From assembly GCA_017440445.1 (NCBI GenBank), contig JAFSHE010000059.1:1-21710 (forward strand): a stretch of DNA of 21,710 bases. Reading direction: 5' to 3'. The notes below the pieces were generated by a model. It saw nothing but the letters and a program-made list of their open reading frames with translations. It made no database searches and was not told where the DNA came from. This document shows positions 1 to 7,254 of the stretch, piece after piece. The stretch's first letter is position 1. Each line of letters starts with the position of its first letter. The DNA is from Oscillospiraceae bacterium. Lineage in GTDB: Bacteria; Bacillota_A; Clostridia; Oscillospirales; Ruminococcaceae. Made by a program: the position numbers and the translations under genes.

Positions 1-1281
1 ATGGGCAAGGCAAGCTTTATGGATATCCGTGACGGCTCCGACAGAATGCAGGTATATGTACGCAAGGATGATGTAGGCGAAGAAGCTTACGCCGAGTTCA
101 AGAAGTGGGACCTCGGTGATATCATCGGTATAAAGGGCAAGGTATTCCGCACAAAGATGGGCGAGATATCCGTACACGCAGAGGAGATAGTCCTGCTGTC
201 AAAGTCCCTGCTGCCTCTCCCCGAGAAGTGGCACGGCCTTAAGGACAAGGAGGAGCGTTACAGAAAGCGCTACCTCGACCTTATCGCAAACCCCGAAAAC
301 AAGGATACATTTGTTAAGCGTTCCCTTATCCTGCGTGAGATAAGAAACTTCCTTGACTCCCACGGATATATTGAGGTTGACACTCCCGTTCTCCACACAC
401 TGGAGATCGGCGCTGCTGCACGTCCCTTCAAGACACACCATAATGCTCTTGATATCGACATGTATATGCGTATAGAGACAGAGCTGTACTTAAAGCGCCT
501 TATCGTAGGCGGCTTCGACAAGGTATATGAGGTAGGACGTATCTTCCGTAACGAGGGTATGGACGCTACTCATAACCCTGAGTTCACCTCCATCGAGATG
601 TATCAGGCATATATCGACTACTTCGGAATGATGGACCTTATCGAGGATCTGTACAGAACAGTTACTCTCAAGGTATGCGGTACAGATATAGTTCCCTACA
701 TGGGTCACGAGATCGCCGTGGGCAAGCCCTGGGAGCGCCTTACAATGATCGAGGCTGTAAAAAAGTACGCAGGCGTAGACTACTTCGACTGGGCTGACGA
801 CGCAGCTGCAAGAGCATTCGCTAAGGAACACCACATTGAGGATGAGCTGGACGAGAACTCCACAAAGGGTCACGTTCTTATTGCGTTCTTTGAGGCATTC
901 GTTGAGGACAAGCTCATTCAGCCTACCATCATCTATGATTATCCTGTTGAGAACTCTCCTCTTGCAAAGAGAAAGCCCGAGTTCCCCGCATTTACAGAGC
1001 GTTTCGAGTACTTTATCAACGGTACAGAGTTCGGTAATGCATTCTCCGAGCTTAACGACCCCATCGATCAGAAGGAGCGTTTCGTTAAGCAGGTAGCTGC
1101 AAAGCGTGCACAGGGCGGCAACGATGCACAGGTGGACGAGGACTTTATCACCGCACTGGAATACGGTCTGCCTCCCACAGGCGGTCTGGGCTTCGGCTTC
1201 GACAGACTTGTAATGCTGCTGACAGACTCTGCAAGCATCAGAGATGTCCTGCTGTTCCCCACAATGAAGCCTATCGTATAA
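1..1281 (+). CDS. lysS: Lysyl-tRNA synthetase, class II (5'-truncated by window)
   Basis: Charges tRNA-Lys with lysine in the cytoplasm. 426 residues are visible. The end of the OB-fold anticodon-binding domain (about 1-70, beginning GKASFMDIRDG) is followed by the class II catalytic core: the AAARPFKTHHNALD segment near 138-151, motif 2 around 177-200 (VGRIFRNEGMDATHNPEF), the lysine-pocket segment TEFGNAFSELNDP and motif 3 GLGFGFDRLVMLLTD near the C-terminus. Bacterial LysS is usually about 490-505 residues, so some 65-75 N-terminal residues lie upstream of the window. The ATG at position 1 is most likely an internal methionine, because the OB-fold is already under way there. The stop at 1279-1281 is followed by a strong palindromic terminator. 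Codon choice looks strongly biased, as expected for a highly expressed gene. Confidence 0.97.
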   Translation: MGKASFMDIRDGSDRMQVYVRKDDVGEEAYAEFKKWDLGDIIGIKGKVFRTKMGEISVHAEEIVLLSKSLLPLPEKWHGLKDKEERYRKRYLDLIANPENKDTFVKRSLILREIRNFLDSHGYIEVDTPVLHTLEIGAAARPFKTHHNALDIDMYMRIETELYLKRLIVGGFDKVYEVGRIFRNEGMDATHNPEFTSIEMYQAYIDYFGMMDLIEDLYRTVTLKVCGTDIVPYMGHEIAVGKPWERLTMIEAVKKYAGVDYFDWADDAAARAFAKEHHIEDELDENSTKGHVLIAFFEAFVEDKLIQPTIIYDYPVENSPLAKRKPEFPAFTERFEYFINGTEFGNAFSELNDPIDQKERFVKQVAAKRAQGGNDAQVDEDFITALEYGLPPTGGLGFGFDRLVMLLTDSASIRDVLLFPTMKPIV

Positions 1282-1306
1282 TTCACAATAGCTTTAACTG
1301 ACTGAT

Positions 1307-1330
1307 AAAGCCGCCGATATCGGCGGCTTT
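1307..1330 (+). terminator. Palindromic intrinsic terminator after lysS
   Basis: A perfect 24-base palindrome: AAAGCCGCCGAT followed directly by its mirror ATCGGCGGCTTT. It lies 25 bases after the lysS stop. RNA from either strand would fold into a GC-rich hairpin flanked by A and T runs. The T run is short (CTTT then ATGATT). Confidence 0.8.
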
Positions 1331-1404
1331 ATGATTAAGGTCAATAGTTAGGTAGGGAAACATAATTCACAGACGTGAATTTCCTGCCTCATACGGAGGA
1401 TATA

Positions 1405-2199
1405 ATGGCAAACAAATTTGACGAGGAACAGAAGGCTTTACAGGAAAAGCGTGAGATATTAAAGCTCAAACAGGGACTTATCGATGTCGAGGACAGCGAT
1501 ATAATCGAGGAAAAACGTACCGAGCCATACGAGGAGCTTCATGGAATGAAAAAGGTGGAGAATTTCTTCTACCACTATAAAGTCCCGTTCATCGTTATCA
1601 CGCTGGCGGTGCTGGCTATCGTATATATGCTGTTCGATACCATAACAAAGGAAAAGAACGACCTGTATATCCTGGCTGTTTCCACCACAAACCAGAGCGG
1701 CCTGTACACAAAGCAGTTCGATATAGAAAAGGCTCTGGAGCAGTACTGTCCCGATTTTGACGGAAACGGCTATGTCCATGTGGGCGTGAATTTCATCAAT
1801 CTGTCCGACCAGAGAGGCTCAAGCCAGTATGCAGACTCGGAAAACTACAAGTTTTCATCAGAGCTTTTCACAGGCGACGCGCAGCTATACCTCACTGACG
1901 AGGGAATAATGGAGCTTATCGCTGAGCTTGCCGATGGTAAGATAGAATTCTTTGTGGACCTGTCCGAAAAATACCCCACAGACGCACTTCACGACGAGGG
2001 CTACGGATATCAGGTAAATACCACAAGCTTCACGGAGGCGGCACGCTGGTCTACCTGCCCTGATACGGTAGGAATATATATCCGTGACGAATTCGACAAC
2101 ATGACAGGCGACCCTGAAAAGATCAACGAACAGCGTAAACGTGCGCTTGAGGTGCTGGATAATATCGCAAACAACAAAATAATTAATCCTGCGGAATAA
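1405..2199 (+). CDS. Unrecognised single-pass membrane protein
   Basis: 264 residues, family not recognised. The N-terminal ~55 residues are charged and helical, rich in Glu and Lys (about 8-45), and probably cytoplasmic. One hydrophobic segment follows (VPFIVITLAVLAIVYMLF, about 59-78), then an acidic ~185-residue C-terminal domain likely outside the membrane. That domain has no cysteine pair or lipobox, apart from single cysteines in EQYCPDF and STCPDT. An in-frame GTG at 1375 lies 10 codons earlier, but the ATG at 1405 is preferred because GGAGGA stands at 1395-1400. It is separated from lysS by a terminator. No promoter was confidently picked in the 75-base gap. It converges with the minus-strand genes downstream. 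Confidence 0.85.
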   Translation: MANKFDEEQKALQEKREILKLKQGLIDVEDSDIIEEKRTEPYEELHGMKKVENFFYHYKVPFIVITLAVLAIVYMLFDTITKEKNDLYILAVSTTNQSGLYTKQFDIEKALEQYCPDFDGNGYVHVGVNFINLSDQRGSSQYADSENYKFSSELFTGDAQLYLTDEGIMELIAELADGKIEFFVDLSEKYPTDALHDEGYGYQVNTTSFTEAARWSTCPDTVGIYIRDEFDNMTGDPEKINEQRKRALEVLDNIANNKIINPAE

Positions 2200-2204
2200 T
2201 ATGC

Positions 2205-2339
2205 TCACATTTCGCTGAGGAGCAAGAGCTTATCTCTGCCCGAAACGGGTACAACGGGAGATGGCGCACCATCCTCCGACAGTCCGTCACGGAGATAAAT
2301 ATCGCACTCTGTGCGCTCGCTGTATTCGGGACGGCTCAC
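2205..2339 (-). CDS. Possible 44-residue protein coupled to upstream gene
   Basis: On the minus strand a GTG codon (2337-2339) overlaps the TGA of the helical-protein gene as GTGA. It opens a 44-codon frame ending with TGA at 2205-2207, five bases before the end of the convergent plus-strand gene. The product begins VSRPEYSERTECD, contains YLRDGLSEDG and PVVPVSGRD, and ends KLLLLSEM. Codon choice resembles neighbouring real genes. The frame is also open further upstream, inside the previous gene, with a TTG candidate start 10 codons earlier. No strong Shine-Dalgarno is visible (GAAGAAG only), so expression would rely on coupling. No family is recognised. It could be a true small protein, a frameshift-derived tail of the upstream protein, or chance. 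Confidence 0.35.
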   Translation of the reverse strand: MSRPEYSERTECDIYLRDGLSEDGAPSPVVPVSGRDKLLLLSEM

Positions 2340-2779
2340 AGGTACTTCTTCAGGCTTTCGCAATACTGCTGCTCTCGTTTCAGCAGAGCCACCGCATCAT
2401 TGTGGATGCGCTCTTCTGCCTTTGAAGAACGGTTGAGCGCATGCTGCATATCAATGATGCCCATCGTCGTACCACGTATCATAAGCTCCGCAAGCTTCTG
2501 TGGACTGCTGTCCTGCATGGTTTTCATCTCAATGCCAACGGTCGCCATCATTTTTGCGTATGCGGGAAAGGTCTTTGGTACCGTACCCCTGCGTACAAGC
2601 TCCGCGCGTGCCTGCGAAGCCACACTGCGATAGCGCTCAAGCTCCGAGGATATTTCCTCGTGAAGCTGCTTGTCCTTGCAGTGCTGAAGCACCTTTTCTC
2701 CCGAATCGAAAGCCATATCGGCATTTTTGTATACGCTTTTGAGTATCTCGGCACTCTGCCTGTTTCTGAAATCGTTCAT
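2336..2779 (-). CDS. All-helical hypothetical protein, ferritin-like bundle possible
   Basis: 147 residues, predicted almost entirely helical and charged, with no signal peptide or membrane segment. Four heptad-like helices can be drawn: about 2-26, 30-62, 78-112 (containing GTTMGIIDMQHALN) and 115-147 (ending ESLKKYL). The size and layout suggest a small four-helix bundle of the ferritin-like DUF type. I cannot point to a full set of metal-binding Glu/His residues, so the fold is only a guess. The start ATG at 2777-2779 has a good AGGAGA site just upstream. A short GC hairpin (GCCGC-ACA-GCGGC on the minus strand) sits immediately before that site. Its TGA overlaps the GTG of a possible small downstream gene. 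Confidence 0.8.
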   Translation of the reverse strand: MNDFRNRQSAEILKSVYKNADMAFDSGEKVLQHCKDKQLHEEISSELERYRSVASQARAELVRRGTVPKTFPAYAKMMATVGIEMKTMQDSSPQKLAELMIRGTTMGIIDMQHALNRSSKAEERIHNDAVALLKREQQYCESLKKYL

Positions 2780-2881
2780 AAACTTCTCCTATCCGCCGCT
2801 GTGCGGCAAGTTTTATATCTGTATTATTACACGCAAGCGCAAGGATATTACTCCCGCCTATGCATGTGAGAAAGGAATAAA

Positions 2882-3463
2882 ATGAAAAGACAATCATTCT
2901 GGATGCTCCTGCTTAAGGGCGTTGGTTATATCATCCTCGGTAATATTATGTGCCTGTTTATGACAATGGGTCTTGCAATGTTCGGTGCAAACATGTTTAC
3001 AAACATCCTGTCGATACTGTGCGGCTCTGCTATTTTTTTCATGCTGGTGTTCACCGTTGCATGGAAGGACGGAGTTGCAGAGCGCAGCCTTGTAAAGTAC
3101 GGCAGAGTAGACAAACCACTGAAATTCCGCTGGATAGGAATAGGTGCACTTATGGCTGTTATTGCGGCTGCACCCACTATCGTACTGCTGCTTAACAAGC
3201 TTTTCTTCCCCGAGGAGGACACACTGTATCTGTATCGCTTTATCAGCGGAAGCGCATTTCCGTTTATCATGACATTTGTGCCGAATGTTGTTACTGAAAC
3301 AGAGGCATGGATACCCACCTCCCTCAGACAGATAGACCTTATGTCACCTGTATTTCCTGCGCTGATGCTGTTGTTTTATGCGATAATTCCCGCTGTAACA
3401 CAGCTTGGCTACTGGATGGGCTTCAACGACAAGCTGAATACCGATAAGGTGATGTACAGATAA
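2882..3463 (+). CDS. Unrecognised multi-pass membrane protein
   Basis: 193 residues, strongly hydrophobic, with about four membrane spans: roughly 8-35, 38-62, 80-106 and 155-180. A positively charged loop lies between spans 2 and 3 (DGVAERSLVKYGRVDKPLKFR). A longer outside loop between spans 3 and 4 holds TFVPNVVTETEAW. No signal peptidase site, transporter signature or catalytic motif is visible, so no function is assigned. GAAAGGA at 2870-2876 serves as the ribosome binding site. The gene stands alone, divergent from the helical-protein gene and convergent with the cytidylate-kinase-like gene, with two hairpin terminators after it. Confidence 0.85.
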   Translation: MKRQSFWMLLLKGVGYIILGNIMCLFMTMGLAMFGANMFTNILSILCGSAIFFMLVFTVAWKDGVAERSLVKYGRVDKPLKFRWIGIGALMAVIAAAPTIVLLLNKLFFPEEDTLYLYRFISGSAFPFIMTFVPNVVTETEAWIPTSLRQIDLMSPVFPALMLLFYAIIPAVTQLGYWMGFNDKLNTDKVMYR

Positions 3464-3483
3464 CATGCTCTGATGCAATAACA

Positions 3484-3517
3484 AAAACCGTTCCTGCTGT
3501 GCAGCAGGAGCGGTTTT
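3484..3517 (+). terminator. Intrinsic terminator after membrane-protein gene
   Basis: The arms AAAACCGTTCCTGCTG and CAGCAGGAGCGGTTTT flank a 2-base loop, with one G-T pair. The stem is preceded by an A run and followed by TTTTAAAATT. It lies 20 bases after the stop at 3463. Confidence 0.85.
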
Positions 3518-3538
3518 AAAATTATCACGAAACAAAAT

Positions 3539-3573
3539 AAATCGCTCCCGATGTTTTATGTCGGGAGCGATTT
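3539..3573 (-). terminator. Bidirectional terminator between convergent genes
   Basis: The arms AAATCGCTCCCGA and TCGGGAGCGATTT flank a 9-base loop. It lies just beyond the stop of the minus-strand kinase-like gene (3579), and both strands have T-rich tails. It probably ends minus-strand transcription and backs up the plus-strand terminator at 3484-3517. Confidence 0.8.
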
Positions 3574-3578
3574 TGCAT

Positions 3579-4178
3579 TTAGTCGTTATAATACATCTTG
3601 ATGAAATCCTTAATAAGCTTTACAGAGCCGTCAATTCCAAGCGTGGAGCTGTCAAGACACAGCTGATAATTCTGCGGCTGACCCCAGCGCTTATCGGTAT
3701 AATAGTTGTAGTAGGATGTACGCTGCTTGTCAATGCGCTTGACATAATCCGCAGCATGCTTTTCCTCTATGCCATATACCTCGATAGCACGCTTTACACG
3801 AGTCTCAAAGGGCGCAGAGATAAACAGATTTATCACCCCTGTAAAGTCCCTGAGAGCATAATCTGCACATCTGCCGATTATCACGCAGGCATGCTCCGAA
3901 GCCACCTTCTGGATGGCGTTGAGCTGAGCGAAGAAAAGAGTATCATCAAAAGGAATTCCACCCTGACCGTAGGTCGTGGAGAGCAGATAGAGAAAGCTAT
4001 TTGTGCGCTTTTCATCGTTTTCCTCAAAGTGATTTTTGTGGATGCCGCTGTCCTTTGCCGCTATCTCCAGCAGTCTGTTGTCGTAAAATTCCAGTGCCAG
4101 CTCCTTTGCAAGGCGCTCGCCAATCTCACGTCCGCCACTGCCATACTGTCTGGTAATAGTGATTATCTTCTTAGCCAT
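3579..4178 (-). CDS. Cytidylate-kinase-like family protein
   Basis: 199 residues matching the cytidylate-kinase-like P-loop family (Cytidylate_kin_2 type) widespread in Clostridia. The N-terminus has strand IITITRQ, then the P-loop-like GSGGREIGERLA (13-24). A central VIIGRCADYAL (99-109) is the usual nucleotide-kinase core strand, and KRIDKQRTSYYNYYTD (147-162) resembles the lid with paired basic residues. The family is related to CMP kinases, but its substrate is generally not established, so a symbol such as cmk is not justified. GGGGGTG precedes the ATG. A promoter at 4230-4258 (minus strand) and a terminator at 3539-3573 make it a single-gene unit. Confidence 0.88.
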   Translation of the reverse strand: MAKKIITITRQYGSGGREIGERLAKELALEFYDNRLLEIAAKDSGIHKNHFEENDEKRTNSFLYLLSTTYGQGGIPFDDTLFFAQLNAIQKVASEHACVIIGRCADYALRDFTGVINLFISAPFETRVKRAIEVYGIEEKHAADYVKRIDKQRTSYYNYYTDKRWGQPQNYQLCLDSSTLGIDGSVKLIKDFIKMYYND

Positions 4179-4198
4179 AAAAACACCCCCAAATTTAT

Positions 4199-4215
4199 GG
4201 ATGAATACATCATCC
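4199..4215 (-). promoter_or_regulatory. Inverted repeat in kinase-like gene leader
   Basis: GGATGA-ATACA-TCATCC, perfect 6-base arms, lies between the promoter (4230-4258) and the ribosome binding site of the minus-strand kinase-like gene. It could be an operator or a small leader hairpin. No regulator is implied by the neighbours. Confidence 0.3.
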
Positions 4216-4229
4216 TTTTTTCTGATTAT

Positions 4230-4258
4230 ATTCTAGCATACTTTTTCTGATTTGTCAC
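4230..4258 (-). promoter_or_regulatory. Sigma-A promoter of kinase-like gene
   Basis: On the minus strand GTGACA (4253-4258), a 17-base spacer, then TAGAAT (4230-4235). The -10 box is preceded by TGC, giving an extended -10. The predicted transcript starts about 45 bases before the ATG at 4178. Confidence 0.65.
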
Positions 4259-4349
4259 CATATTTAACAATATTTTTTCTCAAAATTGCAGATTTTTGTT
4301 TATATTCACAACTACGTACCCTTGCTGTTGAGCAATTTCACCATCAGAA

Positions 4350-4378
4350 ACCGCCGCAGAGAAATACTCAGCGGCGGT
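4350..4378 (-). terminator. Terminator after HAD phosphatase operon
   Basis: The arms ACCGCCGC and GCGGCGGT enclose a 13-base loop just past the minus-strand stop at 4384. On the minus strand the stem is followed by TTTC, a weak T run. Confidence 0.6.
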
Positions 4379-4383
4379 ATATT

Positions 4384-5031
4384 TTATTCGGTTATGACGG
4401 TTAAAAGCTCCTCGGCAGAGGATACGATATGCGCAGGATGATATGCGGAAAGCTCCTCGATATCACGGAAGCCCCACAGCACTGCACAGGCGTCTATTCC
4501 TGCATTGGCGGCAGTCTGCATATCAACGCTGCTGTCCCCCACATAGATCGCCTCGGATGGCTGTACACCGCTGCGGCGGATAAGCTCCAGTGCGGCTGAA
4601 GGATCGGGCTTTGCAGGATGTCCTGCGCCAAATCCGATAATATGTCGGATATTATCACCGAAGGCATTTTTTATAAGCTCTGAGGAAAACTCATGCGCCT
4701 TGTTGGTGTTCACCGCACATATTATTCCTCTTTCGTTAAGACGTTTCAGAAGCTCCCTTATCCCATCATAAGGCACGGTAAGATCTGTCTTATGCGCAGA
4801 GTAGTATTCGTTGAAAATATCATAGCACTTTTTGTGCTGTTCATCTGTATGGCCTTCGGGCAATATACGGTGTATCAGAATCGGGATGCCGTTTCCGACA
4901 AAATACCTGTATGCATCGGTTGGATGTACGGGGTATCCCAGCTGCGACAGCGCATAGTTTCCCGCTCCTGCAAGATCGCCGAGAGTGTTAAGGAGTGTTC
5001 CGTCAAGATCAAAGATCACAAGCTTATACAT
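4384..5031 (-). CDS. HAD-family phosphatase, phosphoglycolate phosphatase-like
   Basis: 215 residues with the complete HAD motif set. Motif I FDLDGTLLNT has nucleophile Asp8 and acid/base Asp10. Motif II is Thr109 in AVNTNK, motif III Lys141 in AKPDPS, and motif IV GDSSVD with Asp166 and Asp170. A helical cap (C1 type, about 15-85) sits between motifs I and II, as in Gph/PGMB-type enzymes. Length and motifs fit phosphoglycolate phosphatase, but this family is broad and the true substrate may be another small phosphate ester. Its ATG is 3 bases after the stop of the preceding membrane-protein gene. The GGAGG that serves it lies inside the end of that gene, so the two are translationally linked. 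Confidence 0.9.
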   Translation of the reverse strand: MYKLVIFDLDGTLLNTLGDLAGAGNYALSQLGYPVHPTDAYRYFVGNGIPILIHRILPEGHTDEQHKKCYDIFNEYYSAHKTDLTVPYDGIRELLKRLNERGIICAVNTNKAHEFSSELIKNAFGDNIRHIIGFGAGHPAKPDPSAALELIRRSGVQPSEAIYVGDSSVDMQTAANAGIDACAVLWGFRDIEELSAYHPAHIVSSAEELLTVITE

Positions 5032-5034
5032 ACA

Positions 5035-5334
5035 TCAGCCTCCGAAATCTATTCTGAAGAAAATGGTAAGTCCGTAGGTGATGACCCACAGCACGCCTGT
5101 CACATAAGTAAGTCCTGCCAGAACCTTGTTTCCGCTTACCTCGGTACGTACGCCCTTGCCATCGCCCGTGGCGGCAAGGTTGGTTATTACGCAGCCTGCT
5201 ATCGCAAGTCCAAAGCCAAGCAGTGTACACCACTGCGGCAGGATGGACATAAAGTACAGGATATTCAGTATCGTAGCTGTGATAAGCAGTATATTGAACA
5301 AAAGCTGTATACGGTCGAATTTATTCAGTTTCAT
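5035..5334 (-). CDS. Small three-span membrane protein, unrecognised
   Basis: 99 residues with three hydrophobic segments: about 9-30 (LLFNILLITATILNILYF), 34-54 (CTLLGFGLAIAGCVITNLA) and 71-94 (VLAGLTYVTGVLWVITYGLTIFF). A short basic N-terminus (MKLNKFDR) suggests an inside start. No enzymatic or transport motif is visible. GAGG lies 6 bases before the ATG. It is the first gene of a two-gene operon with the HAD phosphatase and is driven by the consensus promoter at 5411-5439. Whether its role is linked to the phosphatase is not apparent. Confidence 0.8.
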   Translation of the reverse strand: MKLNKFDRIQLLFNILLITATILNILYFMSILPQWCTLLGFGLAIAGCVITNLAATGDGKGVRTEVSGNKVLAGLTYVTGVLWVITYGLTIFFRIDFGG

Positions 5335-5410
5335 CGTTATCCTCTTTTCTTTTAACGCATATTAGGCAATCACGCAAATAATTATTTGTATAATCGTGAA
5401 AAACAATATA

Positions 5411-5439
5411 ATTATACACCCGATTTTGTAGGCTGTCAA
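5411..5439 (-). promoter_or_regulatory. Consensus sigma-A promoter, minus strand
   Basis: On the minus strand TTGACA (5434-5439), exactly 17 bases, then TATAAT (5411-5416): perfect consensus in both boxes. It drives the small membrane protein and HAD phosphatase, with a leader of about 70 bases. Confidence 0.85.
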
Positions 5440-5441
5440 TC

Positions 5442-5470
5442 TTGAAATATACCTTAAATTATGATATAAT
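5442..5470 (+). promoter_or_regulatory. Sigma-A promoter of the GH130 gene string
   Basis: TTGAAA (5442-5447), 17 bases, TATAAT (5465-5470). The predicted start is near 5477, giving a leader of about 47 bases before the GH130 ATG. Its -35 box is two bases from the -35 box of the divergent promoter. Confidence 0.85.
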
Positions 5471-5523
5471 AATAAAGTATATTATTTTACAGAATTTTTT
5501 TCTGACAGAAAGGAACTTTTATC

Positions 5524-6711
5524 ATGCTTACAAAGGAAGAATTTGACCTTCAGCTTACAAAGCTCATCAAGGAGCAGGAGGAGCTTATCTCCCGTCCCAA
5601 TGTGAAATCCCCCGTATACAATGGAGTATACGACCGCTACGAAAACCCTGTACTTACAGCGGAGCATGCGCCCATTATCTGGAGATACGACCTATCCTAC
5701 AACGATAACCCCAACCTTATGGAGCGTCTGGGCGTAAACGCTGTGATGAACAGCGGTGCTATCTACCTCAATGGCAAGTACTGCCTTGTTGCACGTGTAG
5801 AGGGCAATGACAGAAAGAGCTTCTTCGCTGTTGCAGAGAGTGACAAGCCCACAGAGGGCTTCCGCTTCAGGGATTACCCTGTTATCCTCCCCGACACCTG
5901 CCCCGAGGAGACAAACGTTTACGATATGCGTCTTACCCAGCACGAGGACGGCTGGATATACGGTGTTTTCTGCTCCGAGAGCAAGGATACAACCTCAAAC
6001 GACCTGTCCGCTGCTATCGCTCAGGCGGGAATAGTACGTACAAAGGACCTTGTTACATGGGAGCGTCTGCCTAACCTCATCTCCAAATCCCCTCAGCAGA
6101 GAAACGTTGTACTCCACCCCGAATTTGTTGACGGAAAGTATGCTTTCTATACCCGTCCTCAGGATGACTTTATTTCCACAGGCTCCGGCGGCGGTGTATG
6201 CTTTGCGCTCTGTGAGGATATCACAAACCCTGTACTTTGCACTGACGAGGTCGTTATCAGTCCCAGAGTATACCACACCCTTACAGAGGTAAAGAACGGC
6301 GCAGGCGCTGTTCCGATAAAGACTCCCAAGGGCTGGATACACATCGCCCACGGTGTAAGAAATACAGCGGCAGGTCTGCGTTATGTGATCTACGTGTTTG
6401 CTACTGACCTCAACGACCCCAAGAAGCTTATCGCATCTCCCTCCGGTCTGTTTATCGCACCTCAGGGAATAGAGCGTGTAGGTGATGTTTCCAACGTTAC
6501 CTTTACAAACGGCGCTATCGTGCGTGAAAACGGAGAGGTTTATATCTACTACGCATCCTCCGATACAAGACTGCATGTAGCTTCCACCACCATCGAAAAG
6601 CTTATGGACTACACCTTCAACACTCCCGCTGACCCGCTGCGCTCCGCAGACTGTGTAAAGCAGAGATGCGAGCTTATCGCAAAAAATCTCTCGGGAGCGC
6701 AGAAGATATGA
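5524..6711 (+). CDS. 4-O-beta-mannosyl-glucose phosphorylase, GH130
   Basis: 395 residues with the features of GH130 subfamily 1. These enzymes split beta-1,4-mannosyl-glucose with phosphate into mannose 1-phosphate and glucose in the cytoplasm, in the bacterial mannan pathway. The single five-bladed propeller domain begins about residue 35 ([13 protein letters not shown]). It contains [21 protein letters not shown] and NVYDMRL, whose Asp134 corresponds to the catalytic proton donor of characterised mannosylglucose phosphorylases. [11 protein letters not shown] and [10 protein letters not shown] follow near the C-terminus. Length is typical. The sequence closely resembles what I know of the Ruminococcus albus enzyme. 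A site in GAAAGGAAC precedes the ATG. It is the first gene after the promoter at 5442-5470, and its stop overlaps the Nudix start. The usual partner, cellobiose 2-epimerase, is not in the window. Confidence 0.92.
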   Translation: MLTKEEFDLQLTKLIKEQEELISRPNVKSPVYNGVYDRYENPVLTAEHAPIIWRYDLSYNDNPNLMERLGVNAVMNSGAIYLNGKYCLVARVEGNDRKSFFAVAESDKPTEGFRFRDYPVILPDTCPEETNVYDMRLTQHEDGWIYGVFCSESKDTTSNDLSAAIAQAGIVRTKDLVTWERLPNLISKSPQQRNVVLHPEFVDGKYAFYTRPQDDFISTGSGGGVCFALCEDITNPVLCTDEVVISPRVYHTLTEVKNGAGAVPIKTPKGWIHIAHGVRNTAAGLRYVIYVFATDLNDPKKLIASPSGLFIAPQGIERVGDVSNVTFTNGAIVRENGEVYIYYASSDTRLHVASTTIEKLMDYTFNTPADPLRSADCVKQRCELIAKNLSGAQKI

Positions 6712-7244
6712 GCGAATATTTTGACCTGTATACCATCGACCGCCGACCTCTCGGCAGAAGGATACAGAGAGGCGCTCCCATCCCCCGTGGCGAGTACCAC
6801 ATAGTAGTTCAGATAATGACGATAAACAGCAGGGGTGAGATACTTCTTACCCAGCGTGTTCCTGAAAAAACCAGCGGCGGCAGATGGGAATGCTCAGGCG
6901 GCTGCGCCGTAAGCGGCGAGACCAGTGTTACCGCCGCTGCAAGAGAGCTGTATGAAGAAACAGGCATACGTGTATCTCCCGAGGAGATACACCACGAATG
7001 GACTCTCACCACTGACAGCATGCTGCGTGATTTCTATACGGTAAACAAAGATGTACCGCTGGAGCAGATAAGATTACAGTCTGCCGAGGTCTGTGCCGCA
7101 AAGTGGGTCAGTCTTGACCGCCTTGAAGAAATGGTACGCAGCGGACAGACTACAAGAACAGTTGCAAAATGGCTGGAAACACGAGGAGAGGACATCCGCA
7201 GCCGTATCAACAAGATAAAAAACGGCGGTATGCAATCCGCCTGA
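6708..7244 (+). CDS. Nudix hydrolase
   Basis: 178 residues. The Nudix box is exact: G65, five residues, E71, seven residues, then R79-E80-L-Y-E-E-T-G-I87 (GX5EX7REUXEEXGU), which binds metal and hydrolyses a nucleoside diphosphate linked to another group. The N-terminal stretch ([14 protein letters not shown]) and the residues just before the box ([20 protein letters not shown]) resemble the isopentenyl-diphosphate-isomerase-like Nudix subgroup, but no isomerase signature is claimed. An earlier in-frame ATG at 6666 is rejected. The ATG at 6708 overlaps the GH130 stop as ATGA and has GGGAGCG upstream. Coupling to GH130 suggests joint expression, with the substrate unknown. The secA-like gene follows after 10 bases. 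Confidence 0.92.
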   Translation: MSEYFDLYTIDRRPLGRRIQRGAPIPRGEYHIVVQIMTINSRGEILLTQRVPEKTSGGRWECSGGCAVSGETSVTAAARELYEETGIRVSPEEIHHEWTLTTDSMLRDFYTVNKDVPLEQIRLQSAEVCAAKWVSLDRLEEMVRSGQTTRTVAKWLETRGEDIRSRINKIKNGGMQSA

Positions 7245-7254
7245 GGAGGAAACC

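Noticed and set aside
1307..1330. 24-base perfect palindrome as an operator
   Set aside because: Position after the lysS stop, GC-rich stem and flanking A and T runs fit a terminator better.
1375..1404. GTG start 10 codons upstream for the membrane-protein gene
   Set aside because: GGAGGA at 1395-1400 is placed for the ATG at 1405, and nothing similar precedes the GTG.
2441..2869. 142-codon plus-strand frame
   Set aside because: Opposite the helical minus-strand gene, which has AGGAGA and a coherent helical composition. The plus frame is Cys/His-rich and shadow-like.
3558..4250. 230-codon open frame on the plus strand
   Set aside because: Antisense shadow of the cytidylate-kinase-like gene, which has recognisable motifs, a promoter and a ribosome site.
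4693..5355. 220-codon plus-strand frame
   Set aside because: It spans the antisense of the HAD phosphatase and small membrane-protein genes and crosses their start sites. No ribosome site or domain is visible.
6666..6707. Earlier ATG for the Nudix gene
   Set aside because: It adds 14 basic residues inside GH130. The ATG at 6708 has its own ribosome site and the common ATGA overlap.
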